NCBI RefSeq assembly: GCF_000972845.2
Contig: NC_040018.1
Coordinates: forward strand, 6,021,443 to 6,085,442
Length of the DNA: 64,000 nt
Source: Larimichthys crocea
Lineage: Eukaryota > Chordata > Actinopteri > Sciaenidae
Direction: 5' to 3'
A model generated the notes under the pieces. The model was not told the DNA's origin and did not search any database. It worked only from the letters and a program-made list of their open reading frames with translations. The position numbers and the translations under genes are program-made. This document shows, piece by piece, positions 1 through 13,859 of this stretch (the first letter of the stretch is position 1; every line of letters starts with the position of its first letter).

Positions 1-1963
1 TAAAACTTCTACAAGCCACATGTATCTCTTCTCCAAGTTGCACTTCAGAGAAATCAGAGAAAGGGTGGGATAGTTGACATCCATCACTACAAACCTGCCA
101 AATTCTCCTAATCATAGCCACTGCTGCTTGTCAGAATAAAAGCTTGCAGTTTCAATGACTCCGGTTTCCCCTCAAGCAACTCGTTTCTTCACACACTTTT
201 TTACCATCCTTCAGTTTCACTAACTGCTACCAGGATGCATTCACTAATACTGTAGAACCTTTATCTAATTATTATTATTATTATTATTATTATTTTTAAA
301 AAAGCAGACGGAGCCCGATATAATATCCAAATCAGGTCTGATCCGGATTCTGTTTCAACTGTGGTGCAGTCCACGTGTAGGCCATTAAAAAAGCCATGTC
401 AATAGAGGTATTCTATTGTTGTTTGCTTGACGATAGGGGATTGGATGCCATACCAAATTATAAACAGTTAAAACATTTTTTTCCTGGGAGGGTGGTCGGA
501 GAAGGGCAGTCCATATAGTTAGTTGTTTGTGACCCTCACATGGGTCTGCCCGGCTTCTCCTTTTGTCCCATGTGCATTACTCTGGATGCCACTCTTGTTT
601 CCGAGCAACAGGAGTAAGCTGCATTTACTGACAAAAGGATGCCCCAATGCATGATGGGCCCTTAGTTACTATATATGGTGTCATCTCGGTGCATGATCAA
701 ACAGACACATATATTACCCAGCAACCATTACTGAATATCTGTATGTGACAAAAATGCCACAGGGCTTTGGGTTTGCTTTTCAAGGGCATACAAAATATAG
801 CAATTGCACATTTTTATACTCTGTATGAGCCCACAGGACCCAGTTCAACCCATCATACCTGCACAGTCTATATGTCCATCCCTGCTTTAGAGGTTGCAAT
901 GTTCAGAACCTGCAATACAAAAGTATTGAACAAAACACCTTGTTGATACCAGGATTAAATCAGTAAAGTCTGACCTCGGGTTGGCATTACAGAACAGGTC
1001 ATGAAAACACTGAATTCAGCAGGATTCGTGTGGAGAGCTTGAATGTGCTTTAATGGCAATCAGCCCCAGTGGATTTTGTGGAGCAGGAAGTCTGCGGGAT
1101 CACCAAAATCAATAGAGGTCATCCTCTGGAGAGCATAATTAAACTGATATTGCTCATTTCATTTGACCAACAGTACAAAGTTGAACCAGTGAAGACCGAA
1201 ATGATCAACTCATGATCAGAATGTCGCAATTATTTTTGCGTCAATGGCTGAATTGAATAGTTTACTAATTGTTTTCGTCCTGAAATAAGTGCAGCATATT
1301 TTATAGGGCTGCTGTTACTAGCCACTTTTGGACAGAGGATTGTGAAAGATGAAATATAAGAAGTCACCACAGTCAGTAGGGTTCATCCTTCGTAGGGATA
1401 CATGTATGAACTCTTCATTTGATATAGTGGGAGTGTTTGCTCATGCATCGCCACAAAATATCGTTAGGATTCACGTTCTCAGGTGATTATCATCTGCATA
1501 TTCTTTGTTAGTTTAATTTGTTTTAATCTGCACCTAATTTCAGGTTTATCTGGCCAGTAGTGGTCGAGATATCTAAAGCATTGGATGGACAGCACTGACA
1601 CATACAGTAAGTCCTTCAGCCTCTCACTTAGCACAGCAAAAAAAAAAAAGACTTCCATACAGGAACTGTAAATTTACATCAGTACCCCTGGCTTTGCCCT
1701 TGCTCCTGCCTTTATCTACTAAATAATTCCTTGCTGGTTTATTTCAATCCTCGGGAGATCATAGTCGGCTCTTATCCATGCAGGCCGACATTCTGGGTTG
1801 CTGCCCAACACTCCAGGATGACATCACCCTCTTCACTTCAAGGTCACCTACGAGTGGGGGATACAGTATCAGGCAGATTTTGAGCACAGAAATTCAACCT
1901 GCTTTTCCTCTGGATTATTTCAGTTCAGCAGTCTGTTTCCACTTCATCTACTGCATGTGTGCA

Positions 1964-1994
<31 letters not shown>

Positions 1995-2195
1995 TCTCCA
2001 TCACTGTGATGTCATGATGAATGGGCGGCCAACAAAGCGGAGGAGAGGCGGAGAGAGAAGGGGAGAGGGAAAGCGATCTCTCCTCTGCCTTTTTATCGCT
2101 CTATTTCATCATGGAAATCACCTCATTTACTCTGAGCACTTCTCCATTCATCTCTTATTGTCACTGGCAAAACCCATTTTCTATCTGCACCAGTG

Positions 2196-2196
<1 letters not shown>
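1..2196. other. Non-coding sequence, presumed nell1 intron
   Basis: No exon, RNA gene or classified repeat was recognised. An (ATT)n microsatellite lies at about 268-295 and an imperfect (GT)n run at about 1957-1993. Short ORFs near 1.8-2.3 kb are translations of the GT repeats. Confidence 0.65.

Positions 2197-2259
<63 letters not shown>
2197..2259 (+). repeat. Compound (TG)n(AG)n microsatellite
   Basis: About 48 bases of pure TG dinucleotide are followed by about 15 bases of AG. Such tracts are length-variable and would suit a polymorphic marker. ORFs rich in Cys-Val or His-Thr across it are repeat translations. Confidence 0.97.
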
Positions 2260-2445
2260 CTCGCTGGGATACGGGAAAAGCAGCAAGCTCACTACATGCA
2301 GTTTGCATTTGTACATGAGCTGTTGCATTAATGTTGTATTAACTCAAGCTGCATACATCTTAACATCAGCAAAAGAACTTACTATGTAGGAATGTTTTGT
2401 TGTTGTTTTCTTTAAGTGCTGGCTCATTTTTTAATCATATAAGAA

Positions 2446-2498
2446 TAATAAATAATAATAATAATAATAGTAAATTATGATAAAAAAAAAAAAAAAAA
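2446..2498 (+). repeat. (AAT)n and poly-A low-complexity tract
   Basis: AATAATAAT repeats are followed by TAAATTATGAT and a run of about 18 A residues. This could be simple sequence or the tail of a retroposed repeat adjoining the next feature. Confidence 0.8.
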
Positions 2499-2520
2499 CA
2501 CAAAACTACTTTTACATTTA

Positions 2521-2905
2521 GCCATTTCGACACTAGGTATGGCAATGCCAGTCCATCATCGCTCCATCGTTTTGGTCCTGACATGAAAATCGTCATGAAA
2601 ATGTATATATCCATGAATCCTGCTGACTTCAGCGATCCCCTCATCCTTTCTCTAGTTTCTGCCCAATGAGGTTGACATTAATTACTTTGAGTGAAATGTC
2701 TCGACAACTGTTGGATGGATTACCGTGACATTCGGTACAGACATCTACAGTATGTCCCTCTCAGAATGAATTGCAATAATTTTGGTGAACTAGTCACTTT
2801 CCATCTAGCTCCATCACCAGGTCGATTTTTGTCAAATACTTTGGTTTGTACCACGTTTGGTACTTGCTAAACTAATAACATTGACACCAGCCTGAGGTTA
2901 CCAGT
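2521..2905 (+). repeat. Percomorph interspersed repeat, unclassified
   Basis: The phrases GAAATGTCTCGACAACTGTT, GGATGGATTACCGTGACATT, GAATTGCAATAATTTTGGTG and CATCTAGCTCCATCACCAGG occur in the order of a non-coding repeat that I recall as abundant in percomorph genomes. The copy is diverged and its ends are approximate. No ORF is attached. Confidence 0.6.
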
Positions 2906-3645
2906 CCATAAGAATAAATGTGTGTTCCAAGTTTGTCAGACCAAAGAAGAAAAATGTTAATTAACCATCCAGCCAAATTTGAATGATCAGATGAGTTCAA
3001 AAAATGACACAAGTAACTATGAAACACTCTAAGTGAGATGAATTCATCTCTATCTCTCTGCTCAGGGTGGCCTCAGCGTGTCATCGAGCCACCCTTTAAG
3101 GACCGCCCACAAAATCCTGAGACTGAAAACTGATGACTGGCAACTATTTTACAACATCTCTAATGTATTTTGAAAGAAATCTCAGGATTGCCTATACAGG
3201 CCGGACTCTAACTCTTCTTTACTTTTCATTGAGTTTCAATAGTGTTTTTTGTATGTTCCAGTCTGTTAAAAATCATACAGTTTGCAGTGTTGGGTGCCAA
3301 TCATTCACCCTCTCTGATCATCACGATTGTTTTAAATATGTTTCATTTTTATTATTGGAATCTGGACTATGAATGCTAATGTACCTTTCCTCTACAGCTT
3401 ACAGTCCATGCCCTTTTGCTCCTTTCTTTCATCTATTCCATGCAAAATGCTGTGTGAATTATTACTTCAGTTGTCGGCACACATGACGATGAGACTCTGA
3501 TTAAAGTCTACCATCCAGTGCGCTGCCGTCATCATTTCAAACAAATTCTGACAATCAAGACTGGAAGAAATCTTGGCATTTGGGTGGAAATGTGTACGCG
3601 ATCTGGTCTTTGTAGTCCACAAACAGCTTGAGTTTACCTGCTATG
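2906..3645. other. Non-coding sequence between repeats
   Basis: No exon, RNA gene or repeat recognised. A 79-residue ORF at 3133-3372 has no domain. Confidence 0.6.
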
Positions 3646-3740
3646 GCACGTAGCCATGCTTACGCTGATACAGTATAAGCACGAGGGCTAAGGCTTGCCC
3701 TTGATAAAAGCATCTGCTAAATGAATAAATGTAAATGCAG
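3646..3740 (+). repeat. Teleost repeat 3' end (AAAAGCATCTGCTAAATGAA type)
   Basis: The phrase GATAAAAGCATCTGCTAAAT, followed by GAATAAATGTAAATG, is a characteristic 3' terminus of a repeat found very widely in teleosts. Only the 3' portion is evident, and its 5' limit is not clear. Confidence 0.6.
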
Positions 3741-6700
3741 ACATTGGTATGCGATAGCTATAGTAGTTGCTGTGGTGACAGCTGTACTACACTTCAAGTG
3801 TGAATGCTATATATGGCTGCAGTCCTGCTGTACTACAGCTACAAATACTCTCTCCACACATTTCTGTGAATGTAGTCTTTTAGACAGTAGACATCATATC
3901 ATGATAAACCTTAAGAAGATGGATTAAAGCGCTGTGTATGAAGCTCTTACATAATGTGCTAAACATGTAATATTCCTCACATTCGTGTTATTTTCAGCTG
4001 TATTTTATTTTTTTTACAGTTTGTTTGTTTTTTGCAGTGCGGCAAAGGACTTAAGCTGCATCTGCTAAGAATCTAATCAGTGCCTTGTTTCCATTCCATG
4101 TCAAGCTAGGGGTCCTTGGCTTGGGAAGGCTGTGCGAGGTGGTTAATGACATGAATATGATTAATAATTCAGAACAAACCCTATGTGGGTCTAAACAGAA
4201 ACGTGCCAGCATGCTGGTGCCTTCAGTGAATAGCAGGAGAGCGGCGGCCCGGCTCTTGGAGTAATCCGACATGACAGCGTTCACCTCGGATGATAGAGAG
4301 TGGAAGAAAACTATCAAAATGCTTATAAATATCTTATAGAACTGCTGAGGAGCGACGGAGCAGGGGAAGAGGGGGCAGGATGGGCGTGGAGGCTGTCAGA
4401 TGTGCCCCAGCTCGTGCTGCAGAGGCAAATATCACGCTACTCACATGCAAGACGAGGATAATGTGTGTTTATCGATCTGTTCGGTGTCTGTAATTGCACG
4501 TGTGTGTGTGTGTGTGTGTGTGTAGCACAGCATACGGTTGCAGCAGATGCTGATGAAGGCAGCAGATTTACAGGGCATGCACTTGTGGGGTGGGAGGTGG
4601 CTGTACCTTGACAGCAACACAGTCACACAAACAGGATTGTGCAATTTCAACAAGGTATCTTTGTGTGTGAATGACCAAACAGCCGACTGGAGCAGAATAA
4701 GAGCTGCAGAATAAAAATAAAGCACAGTTCCCGAGCTGCATCCGTCTCCCCTGCAAATACCACAGCTACATGCCTTTTTCTCAGTGAGCTGTAACATGCT
4801 GTCGCACAAAGAAAGCCCCAGGTCAGATATTATGAGAATACACAGGACTGAGAGAAGATACGAACAGTTCGTCCTCGAGCGTTTTACAAGAAAAACCTGC
4901 AGCAAAAGGCCAGTTTCAGCCTCTAGTGATGAGAGAGAGGGAAGGAGAGGGGAGATAAATAAGGGGAAAGCTTCAGAGGATAAAACTCTTTAGGGCTTCC
5001 TTCTCCTGTGTGTGTGTCTATTCAAAGAGAGAACAAGTTTGTACAAGCCAGTGCTACAGATTTTTTTCCCCTTATATCCTTTACTGTATTGTAGCTGTAG
5101 TCACTTGGGTTACATTAGGTCAAATTGTGGACTGGGTTACTGTGTTATCACAGGGTAGATTCCACGGTCTGGTGGAGAGGAAAAGTCATGTTAGCAGCAC
5201 CAAACGGACTTGAACGTGCTGCAGATCCTTATAATATATAGCTAACAAGCTCCATGCTGACATTTTATATGCTTTAAATAGTTTGTAAAAAGTCGATACT
5301 AACTGGAAACATCTCACTATTTTGCATGCGTGGCTTGCACGTCACATTGCCTGAGGTCAACATCTGTCCAAATCTGAGGGCTGTATGCTGTCCCTTGGTT
5401 TGTTGTAAAGTCACGGGTTGATAGTTGGCGACCGCAATACAACGCAAGAGTGCGATAAGGATGGGAAACAGAAGGCACACCCACAAAATGAAAAACAATA
5501 TTATCACCATATAAAGTTCTGTGACTAATGTGTGAGCAAACATCTGCCTAATGACACATCCACCATACATGCAAGCATCCGACTTTGCCATTTGGTGCTA
5601 AGCAGGTAGCGTACTGCCAGGCTATCAGAATTTGCATGCCTCAAAAGAGCTGACTACAACTCATGGAAACAGGGATGAGCGCAGAGGCTTAACCAGATGG
5701 CGAAAGGTGCCACGAAACATTGAGCTAAAACAGCATACAAAGCTCAGTAGAGAGCATCAGAGATGGATAGTAATAACCCTTTGTGTGTGTGTTCATGAGG
5801 AAGCCTTTTCACGTCGCACTAAGTAATTTGATTCAGTGTTAATGAAAAAAACACTGATTAGCAGAGCTTTAATTATATGTGTTGTCTTTCAGGGAGAGAG
5901 TTCAAATGAATATCAAAACCAGTTTTGTTCACGAGGAAACTCACGGCATACTTTAACAGCCCTAAAGAAGAAAATGAAAGCAAAGGGCAAGAGTAAAGAA
6001 CATCAGACCACTGTGCCCCCTCCTCAGGGCCAATCCTGGGCCAGCCTGTTAGCTCTCTGAATTTTGTACGAGTGTCTTGTACCTTAATAGAATGGTCTGT
6101 TGGGCTTTGATCTCAGAGGATTAAACACCTCCCAGTGGAGGGAGCGCTCCTTTCTCTTTAAATCTCTCCCCTGCCAGGCCAAGACCAACCAGACACATTA
6201 TTGATCACAGGAGGTTCTCCCCATCAGTCTGCAGCCTCATTTAGACCGGCTTCATTGTTTCCAGATGAAACACCCGACAACAGCTTCCCGCTGACTGAAT
6301 TTAATGCATGCTGCTACCTTTAAAGCTGACGACTCTCACTCCATTTCTCTCATCCACGTACGTGATCTCATCAATCTCTGATCCCTTGCGCTTAAAAGCC
6401 TTTTTTTTTTTTTTTCTTTCTAGTCTCCAACCAGTCACTGCAGTATCTTGTAAATCAGGTTTGGAGCTAGGACACGACACATTTAGCACCAAAAATCACA
6501 GCCCTTCTTCACGAAACATAAATCTGTCAAACTGTAAATTAAAGACGTCATATGCATACTGCTAGAATGGGGTCAGGTGAGCATGCTCACACTCACACTT
6601 TCTGAGGAAAAACACCCATGAATCAATTTATTTATGAAAAGAGCAATCCATGTAACAATCATCAAATTTGGTCTTAGTATCAAAAACACACTGTGCAAAC

Positions 6701-9700
6701 AGGAACTCCACTAGGCGCTGCTTCGGCGTGACTTTCCACTGTGCAGATGTGCCAAAATGCAAACGGCTTTAGGTTGAGGTGTAACTCACAGCTAACTTAC
6801 TGACTCCATGGCAACATTACACTTCTTCTTTGCATCACCCAAAGCATGGTGAGAGCTGCGGCATCAAAAACATGTTGATGCCAAAAGATAATATTAAAAA
6901 AAAGGAGAACAGTAGGCGTGACAAAATCTATGAAAACTGTCTTGCTTCATATTAATTGTTGAAATGGATATGTGTACATGCCAGCTATGGTATAGAACAG
7001 GAGTGCTCAACCAGGGGTCCACGGCAGAAGTACTTGCGGGGGGTCCGCCAATTTTTGTCGTAATAACTGACTATTTTCACCAAAATAACGGTGAATGTGA
7101 GGGTGCAGAGAACTGAGAAACTACAAACAGCGGAGGCACTTGCATTCCAACGAAATCAGTGGACATGTCCAAAGACGCATATAAATAGGTTAATAAGGTA
7201 AAATGAAAGTTGAATAAAGTAAATTTAAAAAAAGTTATTATAGGGCAGGCTAAAATGCCGGTTGAAGCAGATAAACTATGGTTATCTTAAGGTAACTACA
7301 CCACATGGTTATGGAAACATTGTGATTATAGTAAATAAAAAAAAAAGGCAAACATGGTTGCTTTGAGATGGGATGCGGTCTCCACCATCAAAGTAAGATG
7401 TACTACACTGCTGACAGCAGTAAAGGGCACGGTGCTCCCTGCATTTGTGCTAAACAAAAATCACGAGATGCTAAATCCAGTTCAATACGCATGTAATTCT
7501 TTTGGATATCAAGGAGGGCCATGACCCTACGATACCATAAGCCTTTTAATAAAGGGAGTGTAAACCGAGAAAAAAACAGGCCATGTTCTGAGGTACGCAA
7601 AGTTTCGAATGAAAAACTGCAGCCGCCCTTTGCATTGTAATAAGGGTGATATATCCCCATTATCGAATGTCCTCTTTGGATTCTAAGGAGATAATTGGAC
7701 TCTTTAACTTTTTAGCCCCAGCAGCTCCCCATTAGGATCAGGAATAAATGTGTCAATCACATGCTTGTGTGCAACTGCTCATGCACGGTGTCGCATTTTA
7801 TATAAGAGTGGAAAAACATGCGCTATTTTTATCTTCACCATTTTAAATAGGTTACTAAACCTAAAATAGTGAAGTTACCCATTCCCCCTCAGCCGAACAC
7901 AGATTGTTCCCCCCTTTTACCATCCGTATCCCACTCAAAGATGACTCCACATGCCATTACTGGGTCATGAAACTGGCACCTGTCCCATGCCGACCTCTCT
8001 GAGTGAGTCAGAGCACCAGAACATTGCAGGATCAAAGAGGAACTCATTTCAAACACAGCACCGCCACATTTTCTCCAAGCCCTCTGCTCGGCTATGAACA
8101 GAACAAAATAAAACCACAACGAAAAAACCAAAAACATCACAGCTGCCTTTCTTCTGTGTAATTTCATATTGTCATTGTCTTCAAATCAGAGTGTGTGTCG
8201 ACATGTCACATTCTCATTACTAGGCGGTGAAAACAACATAGCGGAGGTAACGCAGGAGCATGAACTCTTTGGGGGAACAACCGAGCAGAACTAAAACCAA
8301 AGGCAGAAAGCAAACAACGCACGGGTAAACCCAGCAATACATGATGTATAAATAAGAAAGACAGACTACAGTTGTATCATAAAATGAAGACAAAATTGCA
8401 AATTGGGGGAAATTATGAAAATGACTGTGTGTTACAGAAATGGCATGCATATACGAGGGGGAAACCCCATTTCTGAAAGAGAAAGGGCCATTTCAATGTG
8501 TCTGCATGCCTGCTATGCCTGGGGCCACGTGAATTATACACTGCAATGTGCCTTTCAAATTACTCCAAATGTACAATTCGTGCCCATGTCTGCACTCGGT
8601 GATTGTTAGGTGCTATAGCAACTGACAAATCCATTTAGCATTGTTGGATAATGAGGACCGAACGGAGCGATTACCACTGCTGGTCCTGGTGAGCAGCAGC
8701 AGCGAAGGAATGCTGTGGTGGTGCTGAATCTGTTCACTCTGCAGCCGTCTTCCTCTAGTGTAGCTTTGAGAGGTCGAGGCGGCTAAGAGAGTCACAGGGG
8801 AGCCATCTGTTTCTTCAAACAATGACCCTCGTTTATTGGATCTTCGACAAAAGAACTGCAGGCCGAAGCTGCGGCAGAGATGTGACAACATCTGCCACAT
8901 ATAATTCATGTCTCCTACCACACATCCAGTCTCATCAGGTGGAGACTGATGTCCATGTTTTATTTATAACATGCTATTTTGGGTGGGTGGAGGCAACTCC
9001 TGAGATCATTTTTGTCCTCTCTGTTTTCAGTTGCGTTGGTGCCAAAAACTCTCCATGACTCTCCGGACCCCACTCAGTGGAGATGCAAACAATAAGCATT
9101 CGAAACAAGATACGTTCCAGCCAGATGTGGGAACAGTATAAAAGCATTCACCTTCCACAGACGCATACATAACGTTTAACCTTCATGAACTAGGCCATAG
9201 CACGATGTAGCAGCAACCGTTAAAGTTACGCTGAAAACAGCCACTGGCATCTCGTCATAGCAATGATCTCCCTGCCTCATGGAGCAAAAGCAAAGCTCAT
9301 GAATACATTTCATCTATGTGTTTGACTAAGTTCCTTGTAGATGATGAGTAGAATTAGCTCAGTAGATTATGACAAAAGTGCTAAAATTGTTTTTCTAGTT
9401 TTTTTATTTTGACAGATGTCAAACAGCTTTACAGCATTACCGCAACCCTCTGGACGGAGTAGGGTTTACTCTGATGTTGCCCCCGTTAAACTGAAACAGA
9501 ACGCAATCTGATTCGTGATCTGTCAAAACAAGATGTACGAATGTGGCTAAGTGAAAATGAGTTCTTTGATCTACCCGTCTTCATGATTATATTTAGGACA
9601 AAAGCTGTTAACTGTCGATAGAAGACAGGAAGTCCTTGTTCTGAACTTGCACGCTCGTCTAACAAAGTTCCTTCTCAGGAAAAAGCAAAGCTGTATGCTG

Positions 9701-11013
9701 GATTTTTTTTTTCTGTCTCAGTGGAATCACTGACTCTTTATCTTATTTGATTATTGAACTGTTCACTGTGCGCTGATGATACCCCGAGGCTGGAAGCTCT
9801 GCTATTCAAAAAAAGTCACTGCTCTTGTAGTGAAGGAATCCATTGTTACCATTCTCCGTTTGTACATGTTACAGTAGTTTGACGTTTGCAGATATTCTGA
9901 AAAAGAAAATTAAATTAAATTAATATTATACTATAGAAACCACCTCGTATAGTGTCTGCAAATGCAAAATCTGAAATAAGCATTTCAGCATTTTTAATGC
10001 ACAATCCAAATATATGAGAACTGTTCTGGCAACATCCAGTTACAGTGGTATTAACAAAGGTCACTGAATGACTTGGCATTTGTGTGGCAGGATTCAATGT
10101 GTGCAAATATTATACCTTTCATCTTCATTATTTGGCTTTGTTATTGTTTTTTTCTGCTCTCTTACAGTCATTACACAATCTAATTTGATCTTCTTTATCT
10201 TTGATAAATGAGAGTCACTGCCTGTTATAAAAAAAAAACTCTTAAAAACTTTTCAACTCCAACAATCTTCTCCTCATCACAAGGACTGCACTGTGCAAAG
10301 TTTCTAATATGTGTTGTTTTTAACTTCAGCTTTTAAAGACCAGAGAGATGTATCTTTGTTGTTGCATTAATTCAGTTGCAAAGAAATATAACAGAGGCTG
10401 GTATTCGGGCTGGCTGTCTTTTCACAGCCGTAATCAACTGTGTTTTGGAGATGGTTTTCCTGCAGCTGGTAGATTTTACATGCACCCTCCGAATAAACCC
10501 TCACTTAGTTCTCTGCACAAAGAGAGAGCACCACTTTTTGCAAAGCCATTTGTTGAAGCCTGAGCTGGAATGGCTTTGTTGTCATCTGCTCAAATCAAGC
10601 AGGCTGAAGGAGAAAGCATTTCAGACTCCTACAAACGTGCTTGGTGTGAATGCGGTGGGTTTATAACTTGAATTGAATCTCTTTGGGCCTGAGGGTTTTG
10701 CTCAGGGGACAGAACTGATAAGAAAAGTGGCCAGGCTGAACATTTAACGAGCTCCGTGGTGGTGAGTGGTCAGATGAGGCTGTTACCTTTGGAAATGCCA
10801 TCATCCTCTATCGCTCCCTCTCACTGTGATGTGACATTTCTCCAAAATGCTCTATTCATGGTGAGTCAAATGCAGCTTGATGTTGCTGGTGAGGATGAAA
10901 GAGAGTCACTACACTTTTAAAAAAAACTGATTACTGTCAGTAATCAAGTTAAGGAAAGAAATTAGATGTCGTTTTTACATTATGTTGCCTTGCTGGGATT
11001 CCTCTGATAACGT
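3741..11013. other. Long non-coding stretch, presumed nell1 intron
   Basis: No exon or RNA gene was recognised in this 7.3 kb. It holds a (TG)n microsatellite at about 4500-4523 and many short ORFs without domains. Around 7004-7080, GAGTGCTCAACCAGGGGTCC resembles the start of a hAT-type repeat, with no partner end found. Confidence 0.6.
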
Positions 11014-11056
11014 CTTCTGGCTAAATGTCAATGAATCAATGACATTTAGCCAGAAG
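11014..11056. repeat. Perfect 17-bp inverted repeat (hairpin)
   Basis: CTTCTGGCTAAATGTCA at 11014-11030 is exactly complementary to TGACATTTAGCCAGAAG at 11040-11056, separated by 9 bases. Pairing does not extend beyond the 17-bp arms. The stem is too short for a typical microRNA precursor, and there is no T-run to suggest a terminator. It may be a foldback remnant or a recent inverted duplication. The function is unknown. Confidence 0.9.
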
Positions 11057-11699
11057 TTGAAGAGTTATATTTGCAGTTAATTAGAAAAGGGGAAAGGGGA
11101 AAAGTTCAGTCTCGTCAGCATAAAGCACGACCAAACTTACACCAGACTTGTTAGTTTAAGGTACATCTAGATACATTTAATATTGATATTGTTATTGATC
11201 TAGCTAGATGATCAGAACTAGCTTCAGAAATCTCCCTCAAGGAATATGTAAATGTATCTAGGTCAAGGGATTGACCTGGAGTTGAAACTGTGACTCTAAA
11301 TTGGATTACTTTGTTTTGGAAAGTGTGGCATTTAGTAAAATCCACACACATTCTTCCTTAAAACCTGAGAAACATACAGGGAATTGCTTCGATTGAAAAC
11401 TGGCAAACCTTGACCTTGACAATAGTCCATATGGACATCCAAACAGACAGACAAAACTTGAAATTTTGAATGAATAGCTTTGGACAGGATGTTGGTTACC
11501 ATGGACAAATAACATTTAACTGACTTCAGCAGCTGATTTGTTTTTCTGGAAAAAAAAGAGAAATATAAATAAAGTCTATACCTGCTCCATATGATAAAGT
11601 GTCCTGAGATAACTTCAATTATGAGTCGGTATTATATGAATAAAAATAAATTGGCATATACCCATTAATACCAAACCTTAATTAGTTTTAGCCATATCT
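11057..11699. other. Non-coding sequence between the hairpin and the LINE
   Basis: No exon, RNA gene or classified repeat recognised. This could include decayed 5' parts of the following LINE, but no motif shows it. Confidence 0.5.
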
Positions 11700-12378
11700 C
11701 TCAAATAGAGAATCTTCATGATGTGCGGAGTGCCACAGGGATCCATTCTTGGTCCCATTTTGTTTTTCCTTCATATGCTTCCATTAGGAAACATTAGTTA
11801 TTTTAATGGTGCGTCCTATCTGCTATGCTGACAATGCACAAATGTACTTATTCTTAAAGCCAGATAATGTTTGGTGGAGAAATGGATGGCTTGTAACTTT
11901 CTGCAGCTAAATTCAAACACTGCTGATCCCCTACTAAGCAAATTGCAACCATTTATTGGTCCACTGGTGACCAATATAAAGTCTTGAGCAAGCAATCTAC
12001 TGTACGCATCACATTTGATCAACAATCCCATTAAACACCATAGATCCACCGATGAAACATTACCAAAATGAAATCAGCTTTGTCTTTTCCTGACTTAGAC
12101 TTTTTCATTAGTCTTTTCACATGCTCTGTTTCAGCTTCAGCTAATACAAAATGCTCCCTAACACCAATGACAGATCCCATATCACTGCAACCTTTACCTT
12201 GATTTTAATATTCTTCCAATAACATTTAAGGCCCAACATCGTCTGGCCCTCAGTTTAATGACAGAGCTTGTGGCTTCCTATGCTCCGAGTCATAACCTGA
12301 GATTCTTTAGGCCACCCTTGCCAGTTGTTGTGAGTTTTATTCTGATGTATTTTTTGAAAGTAAATAAAGTCATAATCA
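11700..12378 (+). pseudogene. Decayed L2-like LINE, reverse-transcriptase 3' part
   Basis: Two broken reading frames give reverse-transcriptase motifs in the right order. [20 protein letters not shown] at 11724 onward is the RT palm/fingers block. [13 protein letters not shown] at 11824 is the catalytic box, with the second Asp of YADD changed to Asn. WMACNFLQLNSN follows near 11883. Further on, frames resemble the post-RT segment of L2/CR1-clade elements (LQLIQN, then MTELVASYAPSHNLR at 12258). The end at GTATTTTTTGAAAGTAAATA and AAGTCATAATCA is like an L2 3' tail. Frameshifts and the mutated catalytic residue mean it is dead. Confidence 0.82.
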
Positions 12379-13859
12379 CCATTATAATTATTACATCTTG
12401 GTTAGTTTGCAATATATCATTGCAGGCATTAAATAAGGTAACCAAAAACAGCACAACCTTAATCTCTGGAAAACAAGATCTATTTCTCTGTTTACATCTG
12501 TATTCCTGAGATTGGATTAGCACTGAAACCGAAGAATAATCACTACAGCGAATGAGACCGAATGAGCCAAACTAAAGTCAGAGAAAACACTGACAGTATA
12601 AAATAGAACACCTACATTCACAGGAAAAGTTAAATGAGTTAACTTGTTAAACACAGATAGAGGGGGGTAGGTATCAGAGGAAAACGGAGGTGTGCCGCAT
12701 GAGGAGTGTGTGTAGTGAGCACAGTGGGCTGAGAGGAGGCGGTGCGATGATTTGCTTGGTTAGGTGAAGAGCAAATGGAAAGAGGGAGAGTGGAATAAAA
12801 TAAATCTGGAGGTGTAGATGAGCAGAAGGCGAGGCGGCAGTGAAAGAAGAAATTCTTGGGAGCCCAGAGAGCAGCAGATGCTGCAGTGGTCTGAATCATT
12901 CATTCTCTTTTAGTTTTTATGGCGATCTCAGTAAACATCGGCCCTGTGCTGTGTCAGGGGAGTTGTTTTCTCCAACAGCATGTGAATGCTGCTGAGAGAT
13001 GATGGATGGTGAAGAACAACACTCTTTGCTTGTTCTTTCCTTATCTCTGCCTTTCCTTTAACCCTTTATCTCTCTCTCTCTCATACACACATCCACTTGC
13101 TAACAGAGGGTCATGAAAGTTTTAGAGGCTGGGCATGAAGTGCTCAACACAGTCCTAAACCCAGTCAAGGTTTGACTGTTTCCTGTCAGGTATTTACACA
13201 GCAGTTGAGAACAACAGGGCAAAGGCATCCAAATAGATGCAATATGCATTATGTACCATATATATATTTCATCTGGAGTAACAGTTATAAAAGCTGCACG
13301 CACATTGAGGACGGTTCACGGTATTTCACAGCAGCTCCAAGGTACTGTGAGAAGATCGCAATCTGGTCTCTTTTTCCACTCCTCTTTATCTCCATTTCTT
13401 TTGTTAACGTATCTAAAACTGCTTTCAGGCTGCTCTCAAGTTCCATGCAATCTGCAGCAAGTTGATTTTGTCCCATTGTATTTTCTGCCAGGAAAAAAAA
13501 ATAGGGCATTGTTTATAGCCTTTCAAATTAATCCTTAAGAGCTCTTTTCTGATCTGGTGCCCCAATCAGCATCATCATGTTTTAAATCCATTACAAATGA
13601 TGCTATCAAAAAGGACTCATGTGTTTTCTGATGTCCCATTTATATGATTAGGATTCCATTTTGATTTGGCTTTTCAAAAAAAACCCTCAAAAGAATTTAA
13701 AAGAAACAAAGAGTACAAAAAAATATGTTGATGACTATTGGTAGAAAATGAAATGCAACACAATGCTTGTGTTAAAGTCAAAATCACAAATGTATGCCAA
13801 ACTATTCACCTTGACCTTACATTGATCTTTCACTTCAGTTGCTGACACACAGGAGTCAT
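12379..13859. other. Non-coding sequence, presumed nell1 intron
   Basis: No exon, RNA gene or classified repeat was recognised. A short (TC)n run occurs near 13070-13082. Confidence 0.6.

Noticed and set aside
1957..2331. Overlapping ORFs rich in Cys-Val or His-Thr
   Set aside because: They are translations of the (TG)n microsatellite and its flanks, with no domain.
4441..4905. 154-residue minus-strand ORF
   Set aside because: Part of it translates a (CA)n repeat as HTHTHT. No recognised domain and no splice or promoter context.
6301..6492. Minus-strand EIDEI stretch considered as the missing nell1 DIDEC exon
   Set aside because: It lacks the six-cysteine EGF pattern and suitable splice sites.
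7004..7080. hAT-like start CAACCAGGGGTCC
   Set aside because: Only one short phrase resembles a repeat start. No opposite end or target duplication was seen.
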